This document shows positions 23,907 through 31,422 of a DNA stretch of 34,232 nt, piece by piece. This DNA comes from Candidatus Wolframiiraptor allenii (GTDB taxonomy: Archaea; Thermoproteota; Nitrososphaeria_A; Caldarchaeales; Wolframiiraptoraceae), in contig JAKCEV010000006.1 in the NCBI GenBank assembly GCA_023539495.1, positions 1-34,232 on the forward strand, read 5' to 3'. A program made the translations under genes and the position numbers. The notes under the pieces were generated by a model. That model made no database searches. It was not told the DNA's origin and saw only the letters and a program-made list of their open reading frames with translations. Each line of letters opens with the position of its first letter. Within the stretch, counting starts at the first letter, position 1.

Positions 23907-24809
23907 CTACTCGAATATCTTCCTGTAGGGTTCGACAACGTCTTTAACAAAGGCATTTATTCCCTCGATTGTCTTGTGATGTAGGAGCATCTCCTTTAAC
24001 ACGTAGAAGGGTATCGTTGCTATGTGGACCCCGAGCTCCGCAACCTCTCTAACCTGCCTTGCATTTCTCATGCTCGAGGCGATCACCTCCGTCTTGAAGC
24101 CATAGTTCGAGAATATCTGCAGGATTGATCTCACGAGATCCACGCCGCTGTATATCCCGTTGTCATTCGCGAGCGCGGCCGCACTTCTCACCCGCCCATC
24201 CAGATAAGCCTTAGCCAATGAGTCGAGCTCAAGTGAAGATATTACCCTGCTCAGCTTCTCTGATTCCAGAATTCCCATTAGCTCAAAGTCATAGTAGTCT
24301 TCTTTCTTGTAGTCCTTGCCCCTCTTCATGCCCAGCTTGTCTCTTAGGTAGTCATCAATCCTACCCGCGAACGGGCTTACATACGCCGCGCCTGCCTTCG
24401 CCGCGAGCAGGGCTTGCTCCGGCGTCATGACCAAAGTCGCGTTCACTGGAATGCCAAGCTCGCTCAAAGTCCTTATAGCCATCAAGCCATCATAGATATT
24501 GCTCTCACCATCGAGGCTCGGGCATACCGGGATCTTTATCACAACCTCCCCATATCCGGCAAACTTTTCATAGAGGAGCTTAGCCTCCTTAACCATCTTC
24601 TCATATGATACGCTTATCACCTCTAAGCTGACCGGCCCGGGAGACGTTCTCAGAATCTCCTTGATATACTCCTCCATGTTTATTGATCCACCTCGCTTAT
24701 CAACAGCCTGCTTTATCAGGGATGGATTCGTCGTAACCCCATCAATTATCCCCAGCGAAGTCGCGAACTTTATCTCCTCAATCTCAGCCGTGTCAAGAAA
24801 GATCTTCAT
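23907..24809 (-). CDS. Transaldolase-family (TalC/MipB-like) aldolase with an extra ~65-residue segment
   Basis: This 300-residue TIM-barrel aldolase contains the family segments FLDTAEIEEIKF (4-15), GVTTNPSLIK (24-33), the Schiff-base lysine in VVIKIPVCPS (K92), NATLVMTPEQA (123-133), SPFAGRIDD (145-153) and YGFKTEVIASS (236-246). It would make or cleave fructose 6-phosphate or sedoheptulose 7-phosphate. TalC enzymes have about 215-220 residues; the excess lies mainly at 155-220. I chose ATG 24809, since the family begins with MKIFLDTA and a TATA-like TTAAATA lies about 29 bases upstream. A TTG start at 24851 would overlap the phoU-like gene. Confidence 0.85.
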   Translation of the reverse strand: MKIFLDTAEIEEIKFATSLGIIDGVTTNPSLIKQAVDKRGGSINMEEYIKEILRTSPGPVSLEVISVSYEKMVKEAKLLYEKFAGYGEVVIKIPVCPSLDGESNIYDGLMAIRTLSELGIPVNATLVMTPEQALLAAKAGAAYVSPFAGRIDDYLRDKLGMKRGKDYKKEDYYDFELMGILESEKLSRVISSLELDSLAKAYLDGRVRSAAALANDNGIYSGVDLVRSILQIFSNYGFKTEVIASSMRNARQVREVAELGVHIATIPFYVLKEMLLHHKTIEGINAFVKDVVEPYRKIFE

Positions 24810-24834
24810 CGAGGGAATGGGATTTTTATCACAA

Positions 24835-24841
24835 TATTTAA
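24835..24841 (-). promoter_or_regulatory. TATA box before the transaldolase gene
   Basis: TTAAATA on the minus strand lies about 29 bases before ATG 24809 and no Shine-Dalgarno is present, so the message is probably leaderless. This supports the shorter protein start. Confidence 0.5.
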
Positions 24842-24847
24842 GTTTTC

Positions 24848-25897
24848 TCAATCGCTGTTGGTCCCGCCGGCAGGATGTGTCGTCGGCATTATGGCAAGAT
24901 TCATGACTATCTCCGCTATGTCCGCGCTATAATCCGCTATTCTCCTAATGCTCTCGAGAATGAGCCTCAGCCCCGTTAAGGTCTTGGCGTCAAGCCTCGA
25001 AGACAAGATTTCGTTCACGGCTTTTGACTCGAGCTCGTGAAACTTTTCAACTTCGTCGATCACGGCATTCGCTTGCTTCGAGCTCATCTTAAAGAGGGAC
25101 TCAATTGATTTCTCATAGATTTTCAGTGAGAGTTCCGCGATTTCTACCACCTTATTTATGAGGTTTGAGGCGCTCGCGAGGTTCATGGACATCAAGAGCT
25201 TCGCTATCCTAGCCGCATGATCGGCGATCCTCTCCATGCTCTTGACTATTATCCTGTATCCGAGGCACTCCCTCGGGCTCATCCCCATATCCCTCATGAG
25301 AATCCTGTTCTCCACCGCCATCTTCAGTCCCCTTACGATGAAGAAGTATAGCCTGTCAACTTCATCATCCCTCTGGATCACATCCTTCGCGAGTGATGAG
25401 TCCTGAAGGCTTAGCGCCTTTAAAGCATCCATGCACATGGAGGCCACCATGGAGTGCATCCTGCTAATGGCATCCTTGACCGGGAACTCGACTAGGCCAA
25501 GCAAGCATCTAACAACCATGCAGTCCGTTGACTCCTCGACCGTCTCCAGCCCTATCAGCTTGCCCCTCATCACGGCCTTCAAATGCGCCTTATATTCATC
25601 AACCCTCTGCCCAAACTTCACCTTGATGACATCATAGCCCGCCAAGTAGCATGAGATGAACTCGCGGACTACCTCGCCGAGGGAGCTGGCTGAGGAAGCA
25701 TCTATAAACGCCTCGGCAGGCCTATTGATCTTGCCGCCACCGGGGATCAAAAGCAGGCTCATATCCGGCTGCCTCACAATCTGGACATAGTCACCCGGTT
25801 TAAGGCCCAGGTTCTCAGCCCAATCCTTCGGGAGAGAAACTATATAGGTAGAGCCCCCAGTAATCTGAACCCGCCTCAACTCCACATTAGACCTCAT
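24848..25897 (-). CDS. AbrB-PhoU domain protein (phosphate-uptake regulator-like)
   Basis: The 349-residue protein has an N-terminal SpoVT/AbrB swapped-hairpin domain (about 1-50: QITGGSTYIVSLPKDWAENLG and LKPGDYVQIVRQP), then a PhoU-type helical bundle (about 120-340). The motifs RIADHAARIAKL and RIADYSADIAEI are the metal-cluster-binding signatures of the two PhoU halves. AbrB-PhoU fusions are common in archaea as phosphate regulators that may bind DNA directly. No phosphate transporter genes are adjacent. The start is ATG 25897. Confidence 0.88.
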   Translation of the reverse strand: MRSNVELRRVQITGGSTYIVSLPKDWAENLGLKPGDYVQIVRQPDMSLLLIPGGGKINRPAEAFIDASSASSLGEVVREFISCYLAGYDVIKVKFGQRVDEYKAHLKAVMRGKLIGLETVEESTDCMVVRCLLGLVEFPVKDAISRMHSMVASMCMDALKALSLQDSSLAKDVIQRDDEVDRLYFFIVRGLKMAVENRILMRDMGMSPRECLGYRIIVKSMERIADHAARIAKLLMSMNLASASNLINKVVEIAELSLKIYEKSIESLFKMSSKQANAVIDEVEKFHELESKAVNEILSSRLDAKTLTGLRLILESIRRIADYSADIAEIVMNLAIMPTTHPAGGTNSD

Positions 25898-26030
25898 CTC
25901 ACCTAAATAGATTACCAGAAACTCAATATAACCCTATATTTGGAGATTTGGAAAAGACCCTGCTCAAAGAAGAGCAACGAGCTATCTTGAAGATCGTCAG
26001 GCTTCATATGAATGTATAGGGGGTGAAGGA
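25898..26030. other. Intergenic region between phoU-like gene and tRNA-Tyr
   Basis: It holds the phoU-like gene's promoter and a small hairpin TGCTC-AAAGAA-GAGCA near 25962. I find no gene in it. Confidence 0.4.
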
Positions 26031-26153
26031 TGGTCCCGCGGGCAGGATTTGAACCTGCGGCCATCCGGTATCTGTCCGCCTGGTAGGCTGAGTGCCGCGC
26101 CTCTTTGGGCGCGGGCTACAGCCGGACGCTCTACCAGGCTGAGCTACCGCGGG
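26031..26153 (-). tRNA. tRNA-Tyr (GUA) with a 46-base intron and encoded CCA
   Basis: The minus strand folds as a full cloverleaf: acceptor CCCGCGG/CCGCGGG, D-arm GCTC/GAGC, anticodon stem TCCGG/CCGGA with loop CTGTAGA, and T-arm GCAGG TTCAAAT CCTGC. The anticodon is GUA. A 46-base intron (26070-26115) interrupts the loop after position 37, the canonical archaeal site for the bulge-helix-bulge splicing endonuclease. It contains the stem CCGCGCC/GGCGCGG. The 3' CCA is encoded (26031-26033). Confidence 0.93.
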
Positions 26154-26334
26154 GCTATCTTCTCACTTTTCCTAGGCTCTAATTAACTCTTTTGCGGCTT
26201 TTTCGTAGAATCTAAGGTCTAACCGCTTTGATTTCTCTCTTAGGCTACATGGTGATGAAAGGCTTTAGAGAGAGGAAGGCAGAAATCCAGTACCCCTAAG
26301 TACGTCATTTCTCCTTACGCTTTTTAGCTAGGTC
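26154..26334. other. Intergenic region upstream of tRNA-Tyr
   Basis: It carries the tRNA promoter (AT-rich near 26178-26190) and otherwise nothing I can name. A perfect C box GTGATGA near 26252 lacks a D box. It is probably partly transposon debris, since transposase sequence follows. Confidence 0.4.
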
Positions 26335-26606
26335 TTGAGAAGAATTTCAGAAGTTGTCGAAGAATATGAGATTAAAGTGATCTACGTGAATGAGGATCAT
26401 ACATCCTCAAGGCGTCCATTAATTCAAGTGCATGAAGTCGGGTAGGATGTTTAACGTTAACCTTGTAAAGGGCATATAACATGTTGATGAGACCAATAAC
26501 CCTGGGTCGCGGGAGGGGTAGGGGTAATGGGCCGGAGACCCGGCCTCGGGCTAAGCCTTCAAGAAAAGGGGATGCAGCTCCAAACCTTACCCATATTAAA
26601 GCGTAG
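26335..26606 (+). pseudogene. Remnant of an IS200/IS605-family OrfB (TnpB-like) transposase, C-terminal part
   Basis: Three frames on the plus strand join into the C-terminus of an archaeal OrfB/TnpB-type transposase. The first (26335-26446) reads RRISEVVEEYEIKVIYVNED then HTSSRRP, matching the EEYGIKVxYVxEAxTSSxCP region with cysteine changed to arginine. The second (26441-26473) reads FNVNLVKG, and the third (26475-26606) reads YNMLMRPITLGRGRGRGNGP, ending ETRP...PNLTHIKA at TAG. This is the typical tail of the archaeal proteins. Two frame changes, a stop and missing internal sequence make it inactive. The 5' part of the gene and the left end are gone. Confidence 0.75.
26530..26547 (+). other. 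GC hairpin in the transposase remnant
   Basis: GGGCCGGAGACCCGGCCT folds as a six- to seven-pair hairpin with loop AGAC. TTCAAG follows about 11 bases later. IS200/IS605 right ends have a hairpin followed by a TCAA-type cleavage site, so this could be a relic of the right end or of the associated guide RNA. It also lies within the coding tail described above, so the resemblance may be partly coincidental. Confidence 0.35.
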
Positions 26607-26671
26607 GGGGAGGGAGGTCAGATTTAATAGGATCCACTGTTGAATGCTAGCTGGAGCCTGTGTTGATGCTC

Positions 26672-26680
26672 ACGGGAGGA
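26672..26680 (+). promoter_or_regulatory. Ribosome binding site of dnaG
   Basis: CGGGAGGAA lies about 8 bases before the TTG at 26688, which favours that start over ATG 26709. Confidence 0.6.
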
Positions 26681-26687
26681 ATAGGGT

Positions 26688-27845
26688 TTGAGCGCTGGAG
26701 CGCCTTCAATGAAGTACCTTATCGAGGCTAGGATCGAGGTTAATGGTGTCGTGGATAAGAATGATGTTGTTGGCGCTGTCTTCGGTCAGACGGAGGGGCT
26801 TTTCAGCAGCGAATTCGACCTCAGGGAGCTTCAAAAGAGCGGGAGAATAGGAAGGATAGAGATCACGGTCAACGTACAGGACAAGAAGACTATTGGCAGG
26901 ATCATGGTGCCAACCGCGCTTGACAAGTACTCGACGGCGCTTATAGCAGCCATGATTGAGAGCATTGAGCGCGTGGGGCCATATACAGCGTCCGTTAAAA
27001 TTGAAAGGATCCATGATCTCAGGGCCGAGAAACGCAGGAAGATCGTTGAGAGGGCTAGGGCCATACTCTACGAGTGGGAGAAGAGCAAGATCCCCGAGGA
27101 GGATGAGATCCTGAAAGAGCTCGAGGAATCGTTGTTAAGGGCGAAGATGATTGAGCTGGGGCCGGAAAGGATTCCAGCGGGCCCGGATGCGGAGAAGAGT
27201 GATGAGCTGATAATAGTCGAGGGAAGAGCCGATGTGATAAATCTGCTCAGACACGGTTACACGAACGTCGTAGCGGTTGAGGGGGTAAAGATACCCGAAT
27301 ACGTTAAAAGTCTCGCCGGTAGGAAGAGGAGGGTCATAGCCTTCTTGGATGGGGATAGGGGCGGAGACATGATACTTTATCAGCTACATAGCTCCGGCGT
27401 GAAGATCGATGAGGTTGCCCGAGCGCCTTATGGTAAAGAGGTTGAAGGATTGACGGGGAAAGAGATCTCGGACGCCCTTCACCGCGCCGTGCCACTTGAG
27501 GAGGCCTTGAAGGGCTTGAAGATGCCTAAGGCCGTGGAGAGGGAGCGCGTCGAGCTTCCTGAGGGGATCAAGAGATATGTTGAAGAGGTTAAGGAGAGGC
27601 TTATGGCTATCTTGCTGGATGAGGGTTTGAACGAGCTCAAGAGGGTGCCGGTGAGCGAGCTGGCCCAGGAGCTCGAGAACTATAAGGACTCCGTGAAATA
27701 CGTGGTCTTTGATGGAATAGTCACGCAGAGGCTTGTCGATATACTCTCCGGGAGGCCGGATGAGGTCTATTTGATAGGCGTCAGGATGGGAGACATCTCG
27801 AAGCCCGCCGACAACGTCAGGATCATGACATTCAACCAGCTCTAA
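26688..27845 (+). CDS. dnaG: Archaeal DnaG (TOPRIM primase-like, exosome-associated)
   Basis: The 385-residue archaeal DnaG combines an N-terminal domain, a TOPRIM domain (about 172-255) and a C-terminal domain. TOPRIM residues are E178 in IIVEGRADV and the pair D221/D223 in AFLDGDRGGD. Archaeal DnaG can synthesise primers and is also a structural part of the RNA exosome, where it binds poly(A)-rich RNA. A GGAGG site supports TTG 26688 as start. It converges with the pelota gene; the ends share four bases (CTAA at 27842-27845). Confidence 0.95.
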   Translation: MSAGAPSMKYLIEARIEVNGVVDKNDVVGAVFGQTEGLFSSEFDLRELQKSGRIGRIEITVNVQDKKTIGRIMVPTALDKYSTALIAAMIESIERVGPYTASVKIERIHDLRAEKRRKIVERARAILYEWEKSKIPEEDEILKELEESLLRAKMIELGPERIPAGPDAEKSDELIIVEGRADVINLLRHGYTNVVAVEGVKIPEYVKSLAGRKRRVIAFLDGDRGGDMILYQLHSSGVKIDEVARAPYGKEVEGLTGKEISDALHRAVPLEEALKGLKMPKAVERERVELPEGIKRYVEEVKERLMAILLDEGLNELKRVPVSELAQELENYKDSVKYVVFDGIVTQRLVDILSGRPDEVYLIGVRMGDISKPADNVRIMTFNQL

Positions 27846-28912
27846 CTCCTTCTCAGAGGCATCTTGTATCTGAGCAGGGCGACTATGCCGCCGAGGCCAG
27901 CAATCTTCTCCGATGCCTCGAGACCGTCCACGAGCACATGGAGCTCCAGCCTGCCTCTCTCAGCCTGCTCCAAAAGCTTCTCCAGCCTCTCATTCTCCAA
28001 ATTTTCCCAGAGATAGGATTCCGCCACGAGAATCCTCTCCACGGCTCCGAAGCTCCAGGCTTCATAAACTTCATCAAGGCCTATCGCGACCCTCTCCGGA
28101 TCACCCGACATTACCCTAATGAAGTTCTCCACCTCCATCATATCCCTGAATGGCTTCAATTCCCTCAGGTACTCGGGTATCGCACTAGACCTCAGGGCCT
28201 CTCTTATGCCGGCCTCGCCCCCTATCGAGATATTCAAAGATCCTATAACCCTGTTCAAGAGATCCTTTTCACGCCTCCTGAGGTACGCGAGGAACCTCTC
28301 GACAAATATTCTCGGGCCGATGAGGAGTATTCCAGTCTCAGGCAGACCCTTAATCACCTCGACAACCTCATCGAAGAACCTCTCCAGCTCCTGTTCGCCC
28401 CATTGAATCGATTTATCGGCTCTCGGCAGGCTCTTCGAGTATGCTATCTTTACACCCCTGCTCGAGAACTCAGCAACTGCGAGGTCTTCGTCATCAAGAG
28501 AAACGCAGATGACCATGCTCTCCTTCTTCCCCTCATAGCTTTTCGCGAAGGAGCGGAGTCTCTCGAAATCCCTTTGAGACTCTATCTTGAGGGGGTTGCC
28601 GGGATAGATCGTAAGCGTGTGATGCTTTCCGATAAGATCTAGATCACGGCTCTCGTAAACTATCCTCCCCGAGAGCCTGATCCTCCTCATGAGCGGGTCC
28701 GCCGCCTTGGACTCTACCTCAATCCCGAGGGTCACCTGAATCCTCTCGCTATCCATCCTACCACTCGCCCTCTCCTTCTTCAGCTCCCTAGAGGTCTTCG
28801 AGTAGACTATATCACCCGGCTTCACAAGCCTGAACAAGTTTATCAGGTCTAGGCTGCTCTCAGGTACCAGCTCGACTTTCCTCTTAACAGCATCAACACG
28901 CACCACGTACAT
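27842..28912 (-). CDS. pelA: Pelota homologue, mRNA surveillance factor
   Basis: This 356-residue aPelota rescues stalled ribosomes together with aEF1A and ABCE1. It has the N-terminal Sm-like domain (1-125), a central domain (about 130-255) and an eRF1-like C-terminal domain (about 260-356, with VERILVAESYLW). As expected for Pelota and unlike aRF1, no GGQ motif is present. The start is ATG 28912. Pelota and dnaG converge, so both RNA-quality-control-related genes end at the same point with overlapping stop codons. Confidence 0.95.
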   Translation of the reverse strand: MYVVRVDAVKRKVELVPESSLDLINLFRLVKPGDIVYSKTSRELKKERASGRMDSERIQVTLGIEVESKAADPLMRRIRLSGRIVYESRDLDLIGKHHTLTIYPGNPLKIESQRDFERLRSFAKSYEGKKESMVICVSLDDEDLAVAEFSSRGVKIAYSKSLPRADKSIQWGEQELERFFDEVVEVIKGLPETGILLIGPRIFVERFLAYLRRREKDLLNRVIGSLNISIGGEAGIREALRSSAIPEYLRELKPFRDMMEVENFIRVMSGDPERVAIGLDEVYEAWSFGAVERILVAESYLWENLENERLEKLLEQAERGRLELHVLVDGLEASEKIAGLGGIVALLRYKMPLRRS

Positions 28913-29018
28913 TAAACTACTATTCTCTGGGCATGATTCACCATGTTTTAAGGATAAAAATGGTGCTGGATGGCGGAGGGTTTAAAGAATTGATGCGGCT
29001 ATGCTGTTCCTGGAAAGC

Positions 29019-29028
29019 TTTTATAACC
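29019..29028 (+). promoter_or_regulatory. TATA box of the PspC-domain gene
   Basis: TTTTATAACC lies about 27-30 bases before ATG 29053. The initiation site would be at or within a few bases of the start codon, so the transcript is probably leaderless. Confidence 0.55.
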
Positions 29029-29052
29029 TATGATGTATATGGATGCTGAGTT

Positions 29053-29469
29053 ATGTCGTCTAAGAGGCTTGAGAGGTCTGTGAGGAATAAGGTCCTCGCG
29101 GGGGTTATAGGTGGGCTTGGGGAATATCTTGGCGTCGATGCAACCCTTCTCAGGATTGTAGCGGTGATCCTCCTCATACTCTTGCCTGTGCTCATGGTGA
29201 TACTCTATGTCCTTGGGGTTCTGTTGATGCCAAAGGCGGGTGAGGAGAAGCCACCGATAGCGAGCTTCGACATTTCGCGGCACGCGAGCCTGATAATCGG
29301 TCTCGTTCTCATAATCATAGGCGCGGCCATGCTCGGCTCAGCCACGGCCCTAACAATCTCCTGGATCTTCCATCCAGTCGGAATAATACACGCCATCCAA
29401 GCAGCCCTAGCAGCGGTCCTAATAATAATCGGGCTAGTGATAATGCTCCCGAGCCTTAGAAGCCTCTAG
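29053..29469 (+). CDS. PspC-domain membrane protein
   Basis: The 138-residue protein has an N-terminal PspC domain (about 5-65): the basic motif LERSVRNKVLAGVIGGLGEY, then one transmembrane helix (LRIVAVILLILLPVLMVILY). Two more hydrophobic helices (about 80-100 and 112-133) follow. PspC proteins take part in envelope stress responses in bacteria; the archaeal role is not established. ATG 29053 fits the TATA box. No PspA/ESCRT-III gene is in the window. Confidence 0.85.
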   Translation: MSSKRLERSVRNKVLAGVIGGLGEYLGVDATLLRIVAVILLILLPVLMVILYVLGVLLMPKAGEEKPPIASFDISRHASLIIGLVLIIIGAAMLGSATALTISWIFHPVGIIHAIQAALAAVLIIIGLVIMLPSLRSL

Positions 29470-29509
29470 GCATAGAATCTCGAATAGGAAAAATTGGTGG
29501 AATGGAGGG

Positions 29510-29989
29510 TTATCCGCCTGGAGAGCCGTGGAAGGGCACATCCCTCCATATCATATCCCATTCATCCTCATACGTCACGGCCTCAGCTCTTACTATAAAG
29601 TCTAGGATCCTTTTCAGCAGCTCATGATGCCTCCTCTCATCAGCTAGAATCGCGTTTAGGATGAGCCTGACCTTCTCGTCCCCGACCTGCGGCAGGATTT
29701 CCTCAATCCTCCTTATCAGCCTAGACTCATACTCAATATGCCTCTCTATGAGTTCTCTCTGTTCATGAAGTGTCTCGTGGCTCAGGGGCGGGCGGCTCCT
29801 CGTCAACATCATCTCAACTGCCTCATACATCTCCGCATGCTTCATCGAGTCATGCGATATCCCCTTCAGGACTGTGGCGACAGCCGGGCTGCCGATGCGG
29901 GGGAGAGACTCCTCCAAGGATCTGACGATCTCCCTCTCAACCTTGATCTGCTCGCGGATGAATTCTAAGAGCTTCTCCACAGAAGACAT
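29510..29989 (-). CDS. Ferritin-like diiron protein (minus-strand member of divergent pair)
   Basis: The 159-residue protein is a four-helix bundle with the EX-n-ExxH pattern of ferritin-like proteins: VEREIVRSLEE (helix 1), ISHDSMKHAEMYE (helix 2), IEYESRLIRR (helix 3) and ADERRHHELLKRI (helix 4). It may bind iron or manganese and could act in metal or oxidative-stress handling. I chose ATG 29989; the frame extends to 30115, but that part reads poorly and overlaps the divergent gene. A GAGG lies upstream. The divergent neighbour at 30084 is also ferritin-like. Confidence 0.8.
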   Translation of the reverse strand: MSSVEKLLEFIREQIKVEREIVRSLEESLPRIGSPAVATVLKGISHDSMKHAEMYEAVEMMLTRSRPPLSHETLHEQRELIERHIEYESRLIRRIEEILPQVGDEKVRLILNAILADERRHHELLKRILDFIVRAEAVTYEDEWDMIWRDVPFHGSPGG

Positions 29990-30083
29990 GGAACACGCCT
30001 CGGAGGTAACGCTGTCGCCCTGAAATAAATGTGTTATTGCATAGCGCGGAAACCTTATTACCCATAGGATGAGACTAATCTTC

Positions 30084-30590
30084 ATGAGCGGCATTAGTGA
30101 GGATGGGCTTCTCAAACTGATCTATTGTTGCGGGGTTTTGGAGGAGCGGGTGGCAGAGGCCTATAGGCACATGGCGGAGCGGGCTGGGGATCTCATCTTG
30201 AGAGCCGTGCTGGGTTATGTGGCGGATGACTCGCGGAAGCACGCGGATGCGCTGAGGAACATGGCCGCGGCCCTAGGCGCGGGGGCACCGGATCCGGAGG
30301 AGTGCAGGCGGGTTGCTGGAGAGCTCTGGGCCATAACGATGCGGGGAGTGGAGCGCGAGCTCGCTCAGACCAGCAGGCTCTCAAGAGAAGACTTGGCATC
30401 CATAATAGAGTCACTAGCAGACTTGGAGAGCGCGGTCATGGAGGAATACCTGATGATGCTCCAGGCAGAGGCGATGAAGATGCTGTTGGAGGACAGGCCC
30501 GAGGCAAACTGCCTCAAGAAGATCATAGAGTGGATAGCAGAGGATGAGAAGAGGCATGCGCAGATACTAGAGGCGCTGAAAAGCAGATGA
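30084..30590 (+). CDS. Ferritin-like diiron protein (plus-strand member of divergent pair)
   Basis: The 168-residue protein is another four-helix bundle: EERVAEAYRHMAE (helix 1), VADDSRKHADAL (helix 2), ADLESAVMEEYLMM (helix 3) and IAEDEKRHAQILEAL (helix 4), with the E and ExxH ligands expected of ferritin-like enzymes. I prefer ATG 30084 over ATG 30069, because a TATA-like CCTTATTACC at 30052 lies about 27 bases before it. The function is unknown; rubrerythrin-like peroxide or iron handling is possible, but no rubredoxin domain is present. It shares a promoter region with the gene at 29510-29989. Confidence 0.78.
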   Translation: MSGISEDGLLKLIYCCGVLEERVAEAYRHMAERAGDLILRAVLGYVADDSRKHADALRNMAAALGAGAPDPEECRRVAGELWAITMRGVERELAQTSRLSREDLASIIESLADLESAVMEEYLMMLQAEAMKMLLEDRPEANCLKKIIEWIAEDEKRHAQILEALKSR

Positions 30591-30622
30591 TCACGCGGCA
30601 TTCAACATGATTACCCAGTGGG

Positions 30623-30730
30623 TGGTGCGGGGGGTGGGATTCGAACCCACGAACCCCTGCGGGAGCGGGTCACCCATCTTGCAGGGGGATCTTGAGCCCG
30701 CCGCCGTTGACCAGGCTTGGCTACCCCCGC
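30623..30730 (-). tRNA. tRNA-Leu (CAA) with a 20-base intron and encoded CCA
   Basis: The minus strand forms acceptor GCGGGGG/CCCCCGC, a D-arm GCC/GGC, anticodon stem GCGGG/CCCGC with loop CTCAAGA, a long variable arm (14 bases, as in class II tRNAs) and T-arm GTGGG TTCGAAT CCCAC. The anticodon is CAA. A 20-base intron (30671-30690) lies after position 37. CCA is encoded at 30623-30625. An AT-rich TTAAAATA on the minus strand near 30770 is a likely promoter. Confidence 0.92.
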
Positions 30731-30845
30731 GCCCTCCCCCAGAAACTAATCCTCCCTCACCGGATATTTTAATTCAAACCCGTGTCTCGTCCCAGAGGTT
30801 TGAAGGTTTTTAAGGCTTGGTCGAAGCTTGTTTAGGGGCCTGATA
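30731..30845. other. Intergenic promoter region for tRNA-Leu and the membrane-protein gene
   Basis: It contains TTAAAATA (minus strand) for tRNA-Leu and a TATA-like TTTTTAAGG near 30806-30814 for the plus-strand gene at 30846. Confidence 0.4.
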
Positions 30846-31385
30846 ATGCGGGATCCTAGAGGGGTCTCCTTGCTCAGGTACGAGATCGCTGGCATAGTAT
30901 TCATAGTGTTTTTGGGGAGCTTCCTGCATTTCGCCTATGAGCTTTCGGGGTCGAGCCCGCTGGTCGCGGTAATCGCCGCGGTGAATGAGAGCGTATGGGA
31001 GCATCTTAAGCTAGCCTACTGGCCCGCCTTATTCTACATGATCTTGGAGCTGGTCTTCTTGAGAGGCCTGCCCAAGAACTTTGTGGCGGCTAAAACGGCC
31101 GGCATACTGATTATGCCCCTAGTAATCGTGGCAGGCTATTATCTCTACACAGCCTTCCTGCCGGAGAGCCTCGCGATTGATATCGGCCTCTTCATAGCCT
31201 CGATAGTGGCGGGGCAGATGGTCGGCTATAGCCTGATGGGCCGCGGCGGGGAGTATAGGTGGCTTAACCTCTTAGGCGCAGCGGCTCTAGTAATCATGGC
31301 AGTAGCATTCATGGTATTCACATTCTACGCCCCCCACATAGACCTCTTTAGAGACCCCATCACGGGCAGCTACGGGCTTGCTTGA
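30846..31385 (+). CDS. DUF6512-like multi-pass membrane protein
   Basis: The 179-residue protein has about six hydrophobic helices. The conserved-looking stretch AAVNESVWEHLKLAYWPALF between helices 1 and 2 is typical of DUF6512-like proteins, whose function is unknown. The NESVWEH polar residues inside an otherwise hydrophobic protein could be functional. ATG 30846 fits a TATA box 32-40 bases upstream; a TTG at 30828 is the longer alternative. It probably stands alone. Confidence 0.7.
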   Translation: MRDPRGVSLLRYEIAGIVFIVFLGSFLHFAYELSGSSPLVAVIAAVNESVWEHLKLAYWPALFYMILELVFLRGLPKNFVAAKTAGILIMPLVIVAGYYLYTAFLPESLAIDIGLFIASIVAGQMVGYSLMGRGGEYRWLNLLGAAALVIMAVAFMVFTFYAPHIDLFRDPITGSYGLA

Positions 31386-31422
31386 AGATTTTTGATGCAC
31401 CGGCATTTCCCCAGCTTAGGAG

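Noticed and set aside
25959-25977. Hairpin TGCTC/GAGCA as a terminator
   Set aside because: The stem is only five pairs and has no T-tract; it lies upstream of the phoU-like gene rather than after a gene.
26252-26258. Further C/D box sRNAs suggested by TGATGA near 1856, 26252 and 26484
   Set aside because: None has a D box CTGA at the right distance or closing complementarity.
27938-28642. 234-residue plus-strand open frame
   Set aside because: Antisense to pelota, whose domains are intact on the other strand.
29990-30115. Longer N-terminus of the minus-strand ferritin-like protein
   Set aside because: It crosses the divergent promoter and the start of the other gene; ATG 29989 begins the first bundle helix.
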